From: Aplectana chamaeleonis
Taxonomy: Eukaryota > Nematoda > Chromadorea > Rhabditida > Cosmocercidae
Assembly (NCBI GenBank): GCA_029168955.1
Contig: JAPDOI010001176.1
Coordinates: forward strand, 62,001-126,000
Direction: 5' to 3'
DNA: 64,000 nucleotides
Shown: positions 54,493-64,000 of the stretch, in pieces
How the letters are laid out: the number at the start of each line of letters is the position of its first letter
Position numbering within the stretch: the first letter of the stretch is position 1
Program-made: the position numbers and the translations under genes
The notes under the pieces: generated by a model
Database searches by the model: none
Seen by the model: the letters and a program-made list of their open reading frames with translations, nothing else
What the model was told of the DNA's origin: nothing

Positions 54493-55166
54493 CTCAGACA
54501 ATCGCCGCATTCAATGGATGCCGAATATGCATTCAACTCGAAGACAAGACGGTTTCGAGCACGATCAGAGAAGGCGCTGCCAGTGGAGCACGTGCTCCGA
54601 TTGTGTTTCAAGTTACAGCATGTGCCCCAACAAAAGGGACGTTTCATGCGTGCATGATACATATTGAACACGATAAATAAACGATTTTGCAAAAAAAGGA
54701 GAATACACGACGCATTTTCGAGGCAGGAGTCAGATTTCAGCAACATCGCCGGTTCAATTACCCGAGTTTGCTGTCCTTGCAGCTGAAGGCTTCGTCCAAC
54801 CGCCCCCGGGGTCAAAATCATCAACAATAAAACCACGGTTCTGATTGGTTTTGAAAGTAACAACAGTGGCGAGAAAGTGGCGTAGATGATTAAGGAACAG
54901 GAGAGAACTCGAGGTAAAATACATATACCCTAGAACCGCGTTTTTATTGTTGATGAATCCGGCCTCAGATGATGCTCAAGGAACCGTCCGCGTTGCAATT
55001 CGGTGTGCCGCGCGCTGGGCTACCTTGCAGCACGTGCTCCTGCGATGAAATTTCGCAGCACGTGCTGTTGTCTGGAGCACGTGACGTGCCATAGAGCCTT
55101 TCGTCGGGCGTGGTAACTCGAGCTGAATGCATAATCAACAAGTATTGAATGCGGTGATTTTTTGAA
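54493..55166 (+). mobile_element. degraded CTC-ended TIR element carrying an SL1-like sequence
   Basis: The left end CTCAGACAATCGCCGCATTC ... ATATGCATTCAACTCGA pairs with CTCGAGCTGAATGCATAATC ... TATTGAATGCGGTGATTTTT on the right; the terminal GAG has decayed. GGAGCACGTGCTCC-type repeats occur inside. The SL1-like sequence at 54751 lies 258 bp from the left end, against 255 bp in the element at 14683-15231. Confidence 0.6.
54751..54850 (+). ncRNA. SL1-like sequence, second copy, probably degenerate
   Basis: 54751-54770 matches the first 20 nt of nematode SL1 at 18 positions (T4 to C as in the 14938 copy, and A14 to G). The last two leader bases and the GT donor are not conserved (CTGTCC follows). 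Upstream, GAGGCAGGAGTCAGATTTCA is close to GAGGCATGATTCAGATGTCA at the other copy. Downstream TTCGTCCAACCG is also related. A GCTG/CAGC hairpin is possible. No Sm site seen. Likely a decayed paralogue. Confidence 0.45.
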
Positions 55167-55764
55167 CCTGTCATTCAGAGGACATTACGATTGTGAAAGA
55201 GGGCGTGGAGTACATTTAATAGAACGTTTTTTGGATGAGACCTTCCGTGGCTGCAAACGGCTGAATGGGATAATATTCACTGAATATTATTTTCGCTGGT
55301 CGATCCACGAGCCTGGAAAACCTGCTCTCCGACCGCGCGTGCGGACAATCTCATTCAAACAGACTTTATTAAGCCCTCCGATAACGTTTTACTTCTTTTC
55401 TACAGAATGAGACTACAAAGAAATTGCAATAAAGCTTCACAATAATTATAGACTCGTTCGAATTCCGAGAAGCCAGCGAATGACAGCAAATATTCAAATG
55501 ACTGGCCTGAATGAGGCGTAAGGGAGAGCGGTGTTGTATCTAGAAACGAGCATTAGCGGGTATAATTGAGTTGGGCTCGAAGGGAAATTCGATTGGGAAA
55601 ATCAGTAAAAGCAGTTTTTCTCCCTCACGACTATCCCTCAATCAGATAGGTAAGGTTCACACGAGTCAAATCATTAAAGAAAAACACATGAGAATGAGAT
55701 TCGTGAGAAAATTCTGATACGGAAAATGTGAATGTAATAATCCATTGGTCAAAATGACTCAGAC

Positions 55765-55927
55765 AGCAGCTCGCACTAGCATTGCCAAGGCATCGATTAG
55801 GGTTGGACCCAACTTCATGAAGCGGAAAAATAATTCGTTAGCCGTACACAAATCCTGCCCTTGGCTTTCCGCGATTAGATCCGCGGGGACATACACAATG
55901 TATGTAATTATCACTATCAGATTCAAA
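55765..55927 (-). pseudogene. possible degenerate receptor exon (TM2-TM3-like)
   Basis: After an acceptor-like AAATTTAG the minus strand encodes LNLIVIITYIVYVPADLIAE, SQGQDLCTANELFFRFM and IDALAMLVRAAV, then a stop. Two hydrophobic segments of the right spacing, entry in the same codon phase as receptor exon b and a similar length to its ER motif suggest a relic of a related receptor, but the ER..AT motif reads VRAAV and no good donor follows. It could equally be chance. Confidence 0.28.
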
Positions 55928-56004
55928 CTAAATTTCGATTCCGCCTTGTTCGATATGCTCTTCCGAACACTCTAAACTGTTGTAGCAGTGAGCCCAACTA
56001 GTCT

Positions 56005-56211
56005 ATGAATCCTTCACCGAAAGTCCAATTAATCAATTGGAGCACTGATAATGTGGTCCAACTTCTCGGGTTTCCCGACAGGAACTACATGCCTGCATAT
56101 GTGATGAAAGACTGTCTGGTGAAATCTTTTAACTATAGCGGAAAATACGACGAGAGCCTCAATGTGCAAGTGACTATTCTGGAGTTTATTAGAGGGCGTT
56201 GGCGGGTATGA
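56005..56211 (+). other. unrecognised open frame, possible exon
   Basis: Encodes NWSTDNVVQLLGFPDRNYM, CLVKSFNYSGKYDESLNVQ and VTILEFIRGRWRV; the composition is protein-like and a GTATGA donor-like site lies at GGCGG|GTATGA. It is not part of a recognised repeat. I do not recognise the family, and no adjoining exon was found. Confidence 0.3.
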
Positions 56212-56473
56212 TCTGACGGCACCTACAAATGCATGTATTACTTAATTTCAATAACTCAACCTCTGAAGGCATCGTACACGCTGAAAACCATGTACAGCTG
56301 CAGCTGTTTCATGTTTTTCTATTGTTTAGCCTCTTTAGTGAAAAAAATGTCGAAAGAGCCCCTAAAAATCTTCATTTGTAAAGAACAATCAGTTTGAATA
56401 AACTGTAAAAACAAATTTGGAGTTCGCGCCGAAATCGTTTCTGAAGTTTTTCTGCTTCTAAAGGTCTGGTCAG

Positions 56474-59219
56474 CAGGGCTGTGCGTTATAACGTTAACGT
56501 GTTAACGCATTAACGGATTAACGCTGTATTTTTTCTCGAAAATTAACGATTAACGCTTAACGAAAAAGTGTTGAAATCACGTTAATTTATAGTTCGTTAA
56601 TTGTTGTAGAATTATGGCACCAGGGTACTGCACGAGGTGCGGGTCGGCCACTTTTGCTCAGACCCCCACTCCAATGCTAATTTTGCTCGGAACCCCAGGA
56701 GCGTGAATATTTGAGTCAAGCGTGGTTGACTTACGCTACATACGAAATTTCACCGTCTGAGATAGACGCTGAAAGGCGCTACACTGTATTCGTCAACGAA
56801 GAAAAAAAACATGCAAGTCTTACGGTTCATTGATTGCTGGTCGCGTCGACTAGTCGCGGCACTGCCAACAGTTACAGAAACCCTCGCGTCAACAGATCTT
56901 GCACCGAGCCGCGACAGGTTCTAACAGTTTGCACTTTCACTCAGGATCGCCGAGCGACTGGGATATTTCATACCTAGTCGAAGCGACCTGCTCGATTTTG
57001 TTATGTCGCTTCGACTAGTTGCGTCGCTTCCATGATGGAAGCGATTCGTCTTGTCGAAGCGACTAGGCTGGAACCTTTCGCCAGGACGTGGGGTATTCGG
57101 CGCCAAATTGCGCACGTCAGAGCTCACCCACATGAAACACGGGAGGTGAAAAGGAAAAACGAGTATGTTCTACACATTAACGATTATAGAGATGAGAAAG
57201 TTCAATAAGGCTACCGAGAAATCACATTTCATGCGGAGCTTTCGGCAATTCCTAACGTTAGTTGAAGTTTTATGTTGCTGTACAAGCAAATTCCATCCCG
57301 TCGTCTTTTGAACCGTTTTTGTTGGGAAACTATACAAGACTAGCTTATTTGGAAGATTAGTGCACCGAAGTCACACAAAAATCAGGAGGAATCAGCAAAA
57401 CCGAAAAAAAATGTTTTTTTTAATTCCTGCGGCGTTGAACGCAATTGTCCGTATTTTTCACGCAAAACTGCGACCGCTCGAGCGACTCGAAATCAGTGGA
57501 CGAAGCGATTTTAATTCGCTTCCGCCAGCGATTTTAAATCGCGGCAGTTTTGTTGGTCGCTTCGACTTCAAGTCGAAGCGACCAGCTATGAATGAGGCTT
57601 TAGAAAAAGTAGGTTTTTAAAGATTATAAGTGAAGAAGTAAACGAGTTACCTGGAAATGTCCGGACTTTGGAGACTAGACTTTATACTCTACCGTTTGCA
57701 ACCTTCCGCAGACCTGAAGAGTGCCTTTGAAGAACATTAACCTGTTGTGGGTTCTTCTCTACAATGCACTGTGGATTCACATCCAACCAAGTACTGAGAA
57801 AATGCGAATATGGACGCAGAGCCACCACCAGGGAAAAATTCCGAAGGGCACACTCCGGAGGTGCCGTAGGCTTCAAAACTGAAGTTACTGCAGTTTTAAA
57901 ACCCTAGTTTAGATTTCAGAGCTTGGATGTTTTTTGTCATCTTCCTCGGTGAGTATAGCGATATCGGCGTTCATTTGAGACGCTGAAACTCAGAATAGAG
58001 CAAATCGACCACGCTGGACTTAAATACACTAATCCCGTGAGTCCTACATAGTTTTCAAAATTGCCGACTTCTGGCGGGACCACACCTGAGAGAGGTGTTA
58101 GCCCTCATATTGTAGCGGTGCCCGGTCTAAATCCTAAATGAGGAAAATTTTTCTACAGGGCGAATCGACTACGCTCAACTCAAATATCAACTCTTCTAAC
58201 TCATAGAAGTCTTTCGCAAAAATCATTCAGCGTTTAGAAGGCAAGTTGCTCTAGACACTTCACATTGAGGATTCATATGTCTTGTCTATTATTTGGGAAC
58301 GCCTTCACTATGACTCCACCCTAAACTTCCTAATCGAACACCGTCACTCGCTATTCAGTTCAAACAGCATTTTAGTCATATCGCAATGCATAGTTGAATT
58401 CCATGTGAAAAACTGCTCCGGGAGGTTTTAACTCACACATTTCTCCAATGGATCTTCCTCCGTAAGGTCAGGAATCTCCGGAGCCCTTCATCCCCTCTGG
58501 AGCTCAGACCCCGTATGGAGCTCTATGCCGTGCCGAACCCTGTTTGGCACTGATTGATATGGGAGATCTGATCATATTTTGGTTTTTGACGTGGTATTGT
58601 TTTCTTTTGAATGCTTTAACGAAACGCAACATTAACGTGTTAACGCATTAACGGGTTAACGCGGTTTTTTCCCGAAAATTAACGATTAACGCTTAAAGGC
58701 AGTGTTCACGATAAGAATCGTTTTTCTGCTTTTCCGCCTATCTTGAAGACGGTCCCATGCTGATTCCAATGAAATTTTTTGAATCGTACAAGACCTTATA
58801 GAAACGGAGATATGGTCCCTCAAAAATTGAGCTAGGGAAGCATGGTGGACGAGTTGTCCAAGGCTTGTAACTTCCGTCTTTTGCCGCCGATGTATGCGAG
58901 CTGACCTGAGTAAACAGAGAAGTTGGGAATAAGCAGAAGAACGGGGCTATTGATCGGAAACCATCGCTCATCTCACAATCTCGAGCATTCATTTGTTCAC
59001 GTCGGTGGGCGTGGAAAGTGCATCTGGGGGTGACGAGCTGACGGGCGTCCAACTTTGGGGCCTTAGGGGACCGTTTCAAGCTATTTTTTCTTAGTTTTTT
59101 CAACGTTAGGGTTCCGCTAGGCCCCGCAGCTGCCCATCTCCTCCAAAAAATCAGACATGGTTTTTATCGTGGACACTGCCTTTAACGAAAAAATTAATTT
59201 TCATTAACGCACACCCCTG
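56474..59219. mobile_element. hAT element with 8-bp duplication CTGGTCAG (2,746 bp with insert)
   Basis: Ends CAGGGCTGTGCGTTA and TAACGCACACCCCTG; CTGGTCAG stands on both sides (56466-56473, 59220-59227). Both ends carry strings of TTAACG (GTTAACGCATTAACGG), and GTCGAAGCGAC motifs repeat at 56990-57065 and 57475-57590. I find no hAT dimerisation motif or transposase frame, so it is non-autonomous. It holds a TTAA element at 58697-59181. Confidence 0.88.
58697..59181 (-). mobile_element. TTAA-type element, AGGCAGTGTTCACGATAAG family (485 bp), in the hAT end
   Basis: TTAA at 58693-58696 and 59182-59185. The other end of the hAT element shows the same sequence uninterrupted (CGCTTAACGAAAAA at 56556), which proves TTAA duplication. 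Homologous to 29979-30463. Confidence 0.9.
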
Positions 59220-59712
59220 CTGGTCAGTGTCATTTTTTATTGAAGTTTTACCGCATGTGGAGTTCGCACCATACTTCTTTTCCATTTCAAAGACGATCTC
59301 TTCTTCAGTCTGCGAAAAAGTGTGAAATGATCGACCCAGAAAAGCTAGATTGTCAACCTAAAAAAGCTGGATGATCGGCCAAGAAGGGCTAGATTGTCGA
59401 CCCCGTAGCAGTTTTCATGTGGCCATATCTTTTAGGGGGCGCATTTTAAGCGCCTCAAGTTTCGTGGGTCATGCCAGCTTGCCCGAATTGTTTGATGGTA
59501 CACAAAAAATCGAAATTAACTTCTAGCCCGATGCCTTTAAGTCCGGTCCACAACAAAGCTCTTACGTTGTCAGTATTAGTACATGCAAAACTTCTTTCGG
59601 AAATGGTAAGCCGAAGAGTGACGTGAGCATTGTCGCTAGGTTAGGTAGTATTGATATGAAGAACATGATAGGCAAATGAAATGATGCACGGACAGAACAA
59701 TTGCCAGCTTAA

Positions 59713-60246
59713 AGGCAGTGGTCGCGATGAAAAAAGTTGGGGAACAAACCATGAAAATCAGTTTGATCCGCAAACAGCTAAAGACCACAAAGGTCACGCG
59801 GCATGAAGCCAGCTATAAACAGGGTATTTAGCATATTAGGTTTCCAATTCGTGCACACGTGCACAGCCCCGCCCAAAAAGATCGCAGTCTCATGCTGAGC
59901 AGTCAAAAATCATTGACGTTCACACCAAGAAATAAATACAAATTGAACTGATAGAAACAGCTGAAAAATAGAAACAGGCGCTTCATTCAATGTTTCATTC
60001 GACGACGATCGAGCAGATCCTACCGAAGACAATCTCAAGCCAGCTGATGTTCTTGATATTAGAGATCATCGACGCCGATGGTGTGGAGTGGGCTCGTCCA
60101 TCATCTAAAGACAGGAAAAATCGGACCTAAAATTAGGCACAAAACAAGGTTTTTTTCACATTTTCTTATAGGTTGTACTACTCCAAACCCAGGAAAGGGT
60201 CTAGAGCAGAAAAGAAGACAATCATACTTCATCGCGGCCACTGCCT
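59713..60246 (+). mobile_element. TTAA-type element, AGGCAGTGGTCGCGATGAA family, intact reference copy (534 bp)
   Basis: TTAA at 59709-59712; right end CATCGCGGCCACTGCCT followed by TCAA. Uninterrupted, so it serves as the yardstick for the copies at 14484 and 39853. Confidence 0.86.
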
Positions 60247-60250
60247 TCAA

Positions 60251-60728
60251 AGACACAGTCCAAGCTCAGGGACGGATTCTGAGATTTCACCATAATTGTG
60301 AAGTTGACCCACCATAGATAGCACCTGCCAAGTTTGAGCTCTCAATTCCTCCGAATAAGCGAGATATAAGAGGAAGCCACCCTAGGGCGCCCACATCGGG
60401 AAGCCACTTTAGCACCCCCCTTTTTCGATCTTTCGAGCCCAACAGTGGCTAGATGAGCGATGGCTTCCGATCGATAGCCCCGTTCTTCCCTTCATTCGCA
60501 ACTTCTCTCTTTACTCAGATCAGCTCACATACATCGGCTTCAAAAGACGGAAGATAAACGCTTCGGACGACTCGTCCACCATGCTTCCGCAGTTCAATTT
60601 TTTTGAGTGGCCATAACTCCAATCTCAGAAGGTCTTGTACGATTCCAGAGACATCATTGAAATCAGCATGGGACCGTTTCCAAGATAGGTGGAAAACAGA
60701 AAAACGATTTCTAGTGTAAACACTGCCT
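60251..60728 (+). mobile_element. TTAA-type element, AGACACAGTCCAAGCTC subfamily (478 bp)
   Basis: Shares TCAA (60247-60250) with the preceding element; TTAA at 60729-60732. The interior resembles 37978-38453 (GAGATATAAGAGGAAGCCACC). Confidence 0.8.
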
Positions 60729-60976
60729 TTAATTGCAAGATTCATCAAAAGAAATGTGGTACCTGTAGAAAAAGCATGTGGGAGGAGGAATGAGGTCCCT
60801 CTCCAAACGCTTGGGCGCCGAAGAGGCAGCATAAGGCCCCCGTCAGACTTGGTCGAAAAACCGACCGGGTCCGGGGCAGAAAAACCGACTTCGGTGCAAT
60901 AGACCTGCCCATGTGCGCGCGTTGAACACCCGTATCGACAGGGTGGATTGCAGTTGCAATGAGTCGGTCACAGTCG

Positions 60977-62064
60977 GACTCACAAGGGAAGTATACAAAG
61001 CGTAGGTCGGATCTGCCAAAACGACTAGTATGGTTAGTATCTCTTCTGGCTGAATAGTAAAAATGGGCAGTATCCCGCCCCGAGCCGCAGGTTCAAAAAA
61101 GTTATGAGCATTTTTTAAGCCTGGCGAAAAGGCAAGGGTTACCCATCAGGCATTTTTTGGAGTTTCAAAAAATTTTCTCGGATTTAGCTCAGAAGTTGTA
61201 CGAAGGGGTAATCTAGGGTGGTGAACACGAATCTGGGGTTCATTTGTCGACATTTTGAGGTTTACTGTAGGTTACGGTAGGTAACATGTCATTCAGGGGG
61301 CAAAACCCACCTTAGTATTTTGAAAATCGGCAGAAGGACGTTAAATTCGTATTCTCCACCACAAATAACCCCTGTATACTAATTTAGAGTAAAATCTGAG
61401 ATTTTGATCAATCTACCGTATACCCACCGTAATCTACCGCTATCTGCAAAAAATCGATAAACGGACTCCAGATTCGTGTTTAGCACTCCAAATAACGCAC
61501 AGCAAATGATTTTGAGACATATCTACCGTAGAAGACCAGAAATCTCGAAAGTGACGTTTTTCCCTCGAAATTTTCCCCGGTTGGAAAGCTTCAAACGAAA
61601 TTAGCCAAAAACTTTGGATAATCGACTAATAAACCCTAATCCGTGATCAGCGACCCAAAAAACCACCCTGCGAGAATTTTAAGTCAAATCTGGACAATTT
61701 TTATAAAACGCTTCCAGAGCCCTCAGTTGGTAGAAATAAACGCCCAACCGAAAATCGGTATAAGTCCAAAACGCTTTTAGTCTGGACAAAGTATGGAACA
61801 TGCGCCTTCACCCAAATTTTGCCCCGGGGGGGGGTAGTTTTGGGCGCTGAACACATTTATGAGGTCCGTTTCCGGATTTTTCGAAGACTAACGCGCTTTT
61901 TGGAAGAAACTAAAAGCACAAAAAAATTAGCTTTTTGAGCTTGTAACTTCTTGGAACCTGCGGAGGGATACTGCGCAGTTTTACTATTGAGCCACAAAAG
62001 ATACTAACGATACTAGTCGGTTTGGCAGATCCGACCTACGCTTTGTGTACTTCCCTTGTCAGTG
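60977..62064 (+). mobile_element. long-TIR element (CACTGACAAGGGAAG family), most complete copy (1,088 bp)
   Basis: TIRs of 100 bp or more: ACAAGGGAAGTATACAAAGC on the left and GCTTTGTGTACTTCCCTTGTCAGTG on the right, with AGTAAAAATGGGCAGTATCC / GGATACTGCGCAGTTTTACT further in. No coding frame. Repeated CGGTAGGTA/CTACCG motifs lie within. A CACTG terminus recalls CMC-type elements, but the superfamily is unproven. Confidence 0.8.
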
Positions 62065-63285
62065 GGTTGTTTTTTCTGCTCCCGTCCCGACTGTCACTAT
62101 TTCGGTGCGTATCGACCTGTGGGACTCAGTTCATCGACCACCTATGACGGCAGCCCAAGAGGTCTGCAGATTTGAAGCGATCGGCGAATGGTCGTCGAGC
62201 GTCAGCATTGACGCGGCAAAAAAGTGTTTTCGAATACTATGGTCGCGGAGTCGGTTGCTGCTCGCTGGCAGTGAGGCAAGGCCGGCGGCGCATCAAAACA
62301 CCTTGCGGTGCCTCGTGATCGCCCTTCACGCTTCGTCGGTCGCCCTCGCAGCCGAATGTAATCGATATCTCATCACCCAGCGCTGTGCGTCGCTGCGAGC
62401 GAAACCACAACCTCAACTCTGCAAAACCCTACATACGCTCGTGAAAGTTGTTGAGATGCCAACGTGAGTCGAACCGTATGGCGTGTAATACAACGCCAAC
62501 GGAGTTCAATGCGTTGAAAACGAGCCAAAGCGACACAGCCCAAGTATTGCCTAGTTGCGAGCCTGCAGACGCCAGCCTCCACCTGTATTTGGCCTCCTCA
62601 TAAATGACAGAATAAACCGACGATGTCGAGAACGCAGCCGGTCATCGTGAGAACTAGCTCTAAGAGCAATCGTAGTCTCACTGAGAGATGAGGTCATTTC
62701 CTCCTCTTTCAGGAGTCAGTTGAAATAAAAGAGAACTAAATTTGGTTCATAAAGACGGTTTCCGATAGTTTTTCGCGTTTTTTTACATAGGTGCCTTAAG
62801 AGTTGGAGGTCTGCCAAGATCCCTGAAAAACTCCGGGACGAATTTGAATTCCTTTAAAGGCGCTGCTCATGACAGACTTCATTCTTAAGTTTTTCATGGG
62901 AAACAATAATTCTGGCTCTCGAAAGCAGAACAGACTTAAAATTATGGGGCGTAATTGAGGCAAAAAAAAAGAGAGTGCTCTAGGCCCGATCCTGCACTCA
63001 CTTTGCTCCCATTTGGGGCCCGGGGGTTGTGCTAGGAGCTGAGCAGAGTAGCATCACGGCGCGACTTACGTCAGCCCATCCTAAGCCATGCAACTCTGCT
63101 CAGCACCATAAGCACCGGTACTGTCACTGATACTGTCCCTCTTCAACCTGCGATCATCGGCAGTGTTTTCTTATTAAAGCAGCATTTGAATTGACGACGG
63201 TTTTGACGATTACCCGAATGTTTTCGATAACTATCTTTACTGCGTCCCATAAACATACGAACACCCTTTTTCGAGATTGCTCTTT
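62065..63285. other. no recognised gene or element
   Basis: The plus frame 62045-62467 begins inside the preceding TIR and has no domain; the minus frame 62373-62582 is opposite to it. A small inverted pair GCTGAGCAGAGT/ACTCTGCTCAGC occurs at 63039-63110. Confidence 0.4.
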
Positions 63286-63600
63286 TTAAACGTATCTCGG
63301 CCTGGGCTTAGCGAAACTTGATGAAACTTCAAAAAGGTTATAGGGCATCACAAACTTAGCCTTACTCACATTTAAGCTTGGATTTTGAATGTACAGTTTT
63401 CGAATACGGAGTTTATTTACAATTTTGTGGCACTGATCCAAAGCACTGATCACAATTCCCTCAGAATATGTCGGTAAAATTGCAAATTCATGCCACTTGC
63501 TTGCCATAAAAAGATTCTCAAAACCGTTGCTCAACATTGTCTGAAAATGAGTCCTTCTAAATTGTTTCAAGTCAAAAATGTAAAATGAGGCTTTTTTCAT
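63286..63600 (-). other. unrecognised open frame (104 codons)
   Basis: Protein-like composition (KQFRRTHFQTMLSNGFENLF, IVISALDQCHKIVNKLRI, AKFVMPYNLFEVSSSFAKP) and no overlap with known repeats of the window. I do not recognise it; host exon or unknown transposon both possible. Confidence 0.3.
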
Positions 63601-63694
63601 CTCTGTCAGCAGAAGCTGCTGCAGGGGTGCTGCTAATCTTTTTGTGAAGGAGTACGACCCCTATTGTGCCGACATACTACCCCCGACAGTCTGA
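63601..63694 (-). mobile_element. end fragment of CTC...GAG element family
   Basis: GCTGCAGGGGTGCTGCTAAT and TTGTGCCGACATACTACCCC followed by CGACAGTCTGA match the right end of 10409-12439 and show its state before insertion of the 231-bp MITE. Confidence 0.65.
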
Positions 63695-64000
63695 AATTGA
63701 TCGCGTATTGTTTTTGAGGAATGGTGCAAAGCGGAATGCACCATCACGCATGAGAAATTCTATCTCACAAGAAGCAGCCGCCCGCTTTCACACAAATGTA
63801 ATATGCCTTTCTGTTTCATTCCCTGGATGCGGGAAGCATAGACGGGTTAAAAAATATGTGCATGATAAAACGCTAGCTCAAGACAACATTCAAGCTGCAG
63901 AAGTGGGTGTGAGAGAACTCTAGCAAGTGTCCATTGCACATATACAATACCGCTGCTACCCAAGGGGAAAAAGGGGCGAAATCGCCAAAGTGGGAAACTA

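Larger units (their letters stand above)
56267..59536 (+). mobile_element. AGGCATCGTACACG TTAA element containing a hAT element
   Basis: The left end AGGCATCGTACACGCTGAAA and right end CCCGATGCCT before TTAA (59537-59540) match 39257-39848. About 520 bp of its own sequence flanks the inserted 56474-59219 element. The left TTAA has decayed to CTGA. Confidence 0.7.

Noticed and set aside
54483..54863. minus frame with a signal-peptide-like start (MLLSKPIRTVVLLLMILTPG)
   Set aside because: It runs antisense through the SL1-like sequence and a TIR element, and has no domain or splice support.
1..64000. tRNA or rRNA genes
   Set aside because: I looked for T-loop (GGTTCRANTCC) and A/B-box patterns and for rRNA-like blocks; GGTTCAATTACCC hits are the SL-like sequences, with no cloverleaf around them.

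Overview
The window is eukaryotic and most likely from a clade V (strongyle/rhabditid-type) nematode. Four things suggest this: a nematode-specific Sre-type chemoreceptor gene with typical short nematode introns, sequences resembling the nematode spliced leader SL1, RTE-type LINEs, and many Tc1/mariner and other terminal-inverted-repeat (TIR) DNA elements. There is no operon structure, and nearly all long open frames are transposon debris or lie across tandem repeats.

The only host gene I can assemble is a seven-transmembrane Sre-family chemoreceptor on the minus strand. It covers about 26.4 kb (stop at 1301, most 5' recognised exon ending at 27729). Six exons (27692-27729, 27391-27643, 10159-10245, 9783-10094, 1445-1585, 1301-1390) join in phase and run from just before TM2 to the C-terminus. 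The TM1/N-terminal exon was not found. Three introns are short (48, 64, 54 bp); two are giant (17,145 and 8,197 bp) and packed with mobile elements. A degenerate receptor-like exon may lie at 55765-55927.

Layout: 1-590 CR1-type LINE tail; 1301-1585 last two receptor exons; 2.2-3.4 kb TTAA-flanked elements; 3.8-5.7 kb unrecognised, with a 0.17-kb direct duplication; 6.8-9.4 kb simple and tandem repeats; 9.78-10.25 kb receptor exons; 10.4-13.35 kb two CTC...GAG-ended elements; 13.6-19.5 kb composite of nested elements, including an SL1-like RNA sequence and two Tc1-type transposase pseudogenes; 19.7-23.0 kb RTE LINE (minus); 23.0-25.4 kb long-TIR element split by a Harbinger-like element; 25.6-27.0 kb inverted repeat; 27.4-27.7 kb receptor exons; 27.9-31.4 kb three-deep nest of DNA elements; 31.4-33.3 kb second RTE (plus); 33.3-39.2 kb scattered TTAA elements; 39.25-44.01 kb an unbroken chain of five TTAA elements; 44.0-47.6 kb mostly unassigned; 47.6-53 kb more elements, including a deleted mariner; 53.7-56.2 kb palindrome, second SL1-like element and orphan ORFs; 56.3-59.5 kb hAT inside a TTAA element; 59.7-62.1 kb further elements; the remainder unassigned.

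The strongest candidates for new biology are (i) SL1-like sequences at the same offset inside two TIR elements and (ii) a group of elements with CTC...GAG termini whose flanks fit 2-bp target duplications of varied sequence (AG, TA, TC, TG, GT). All family calls are from reading motifs by eye; no search was run.
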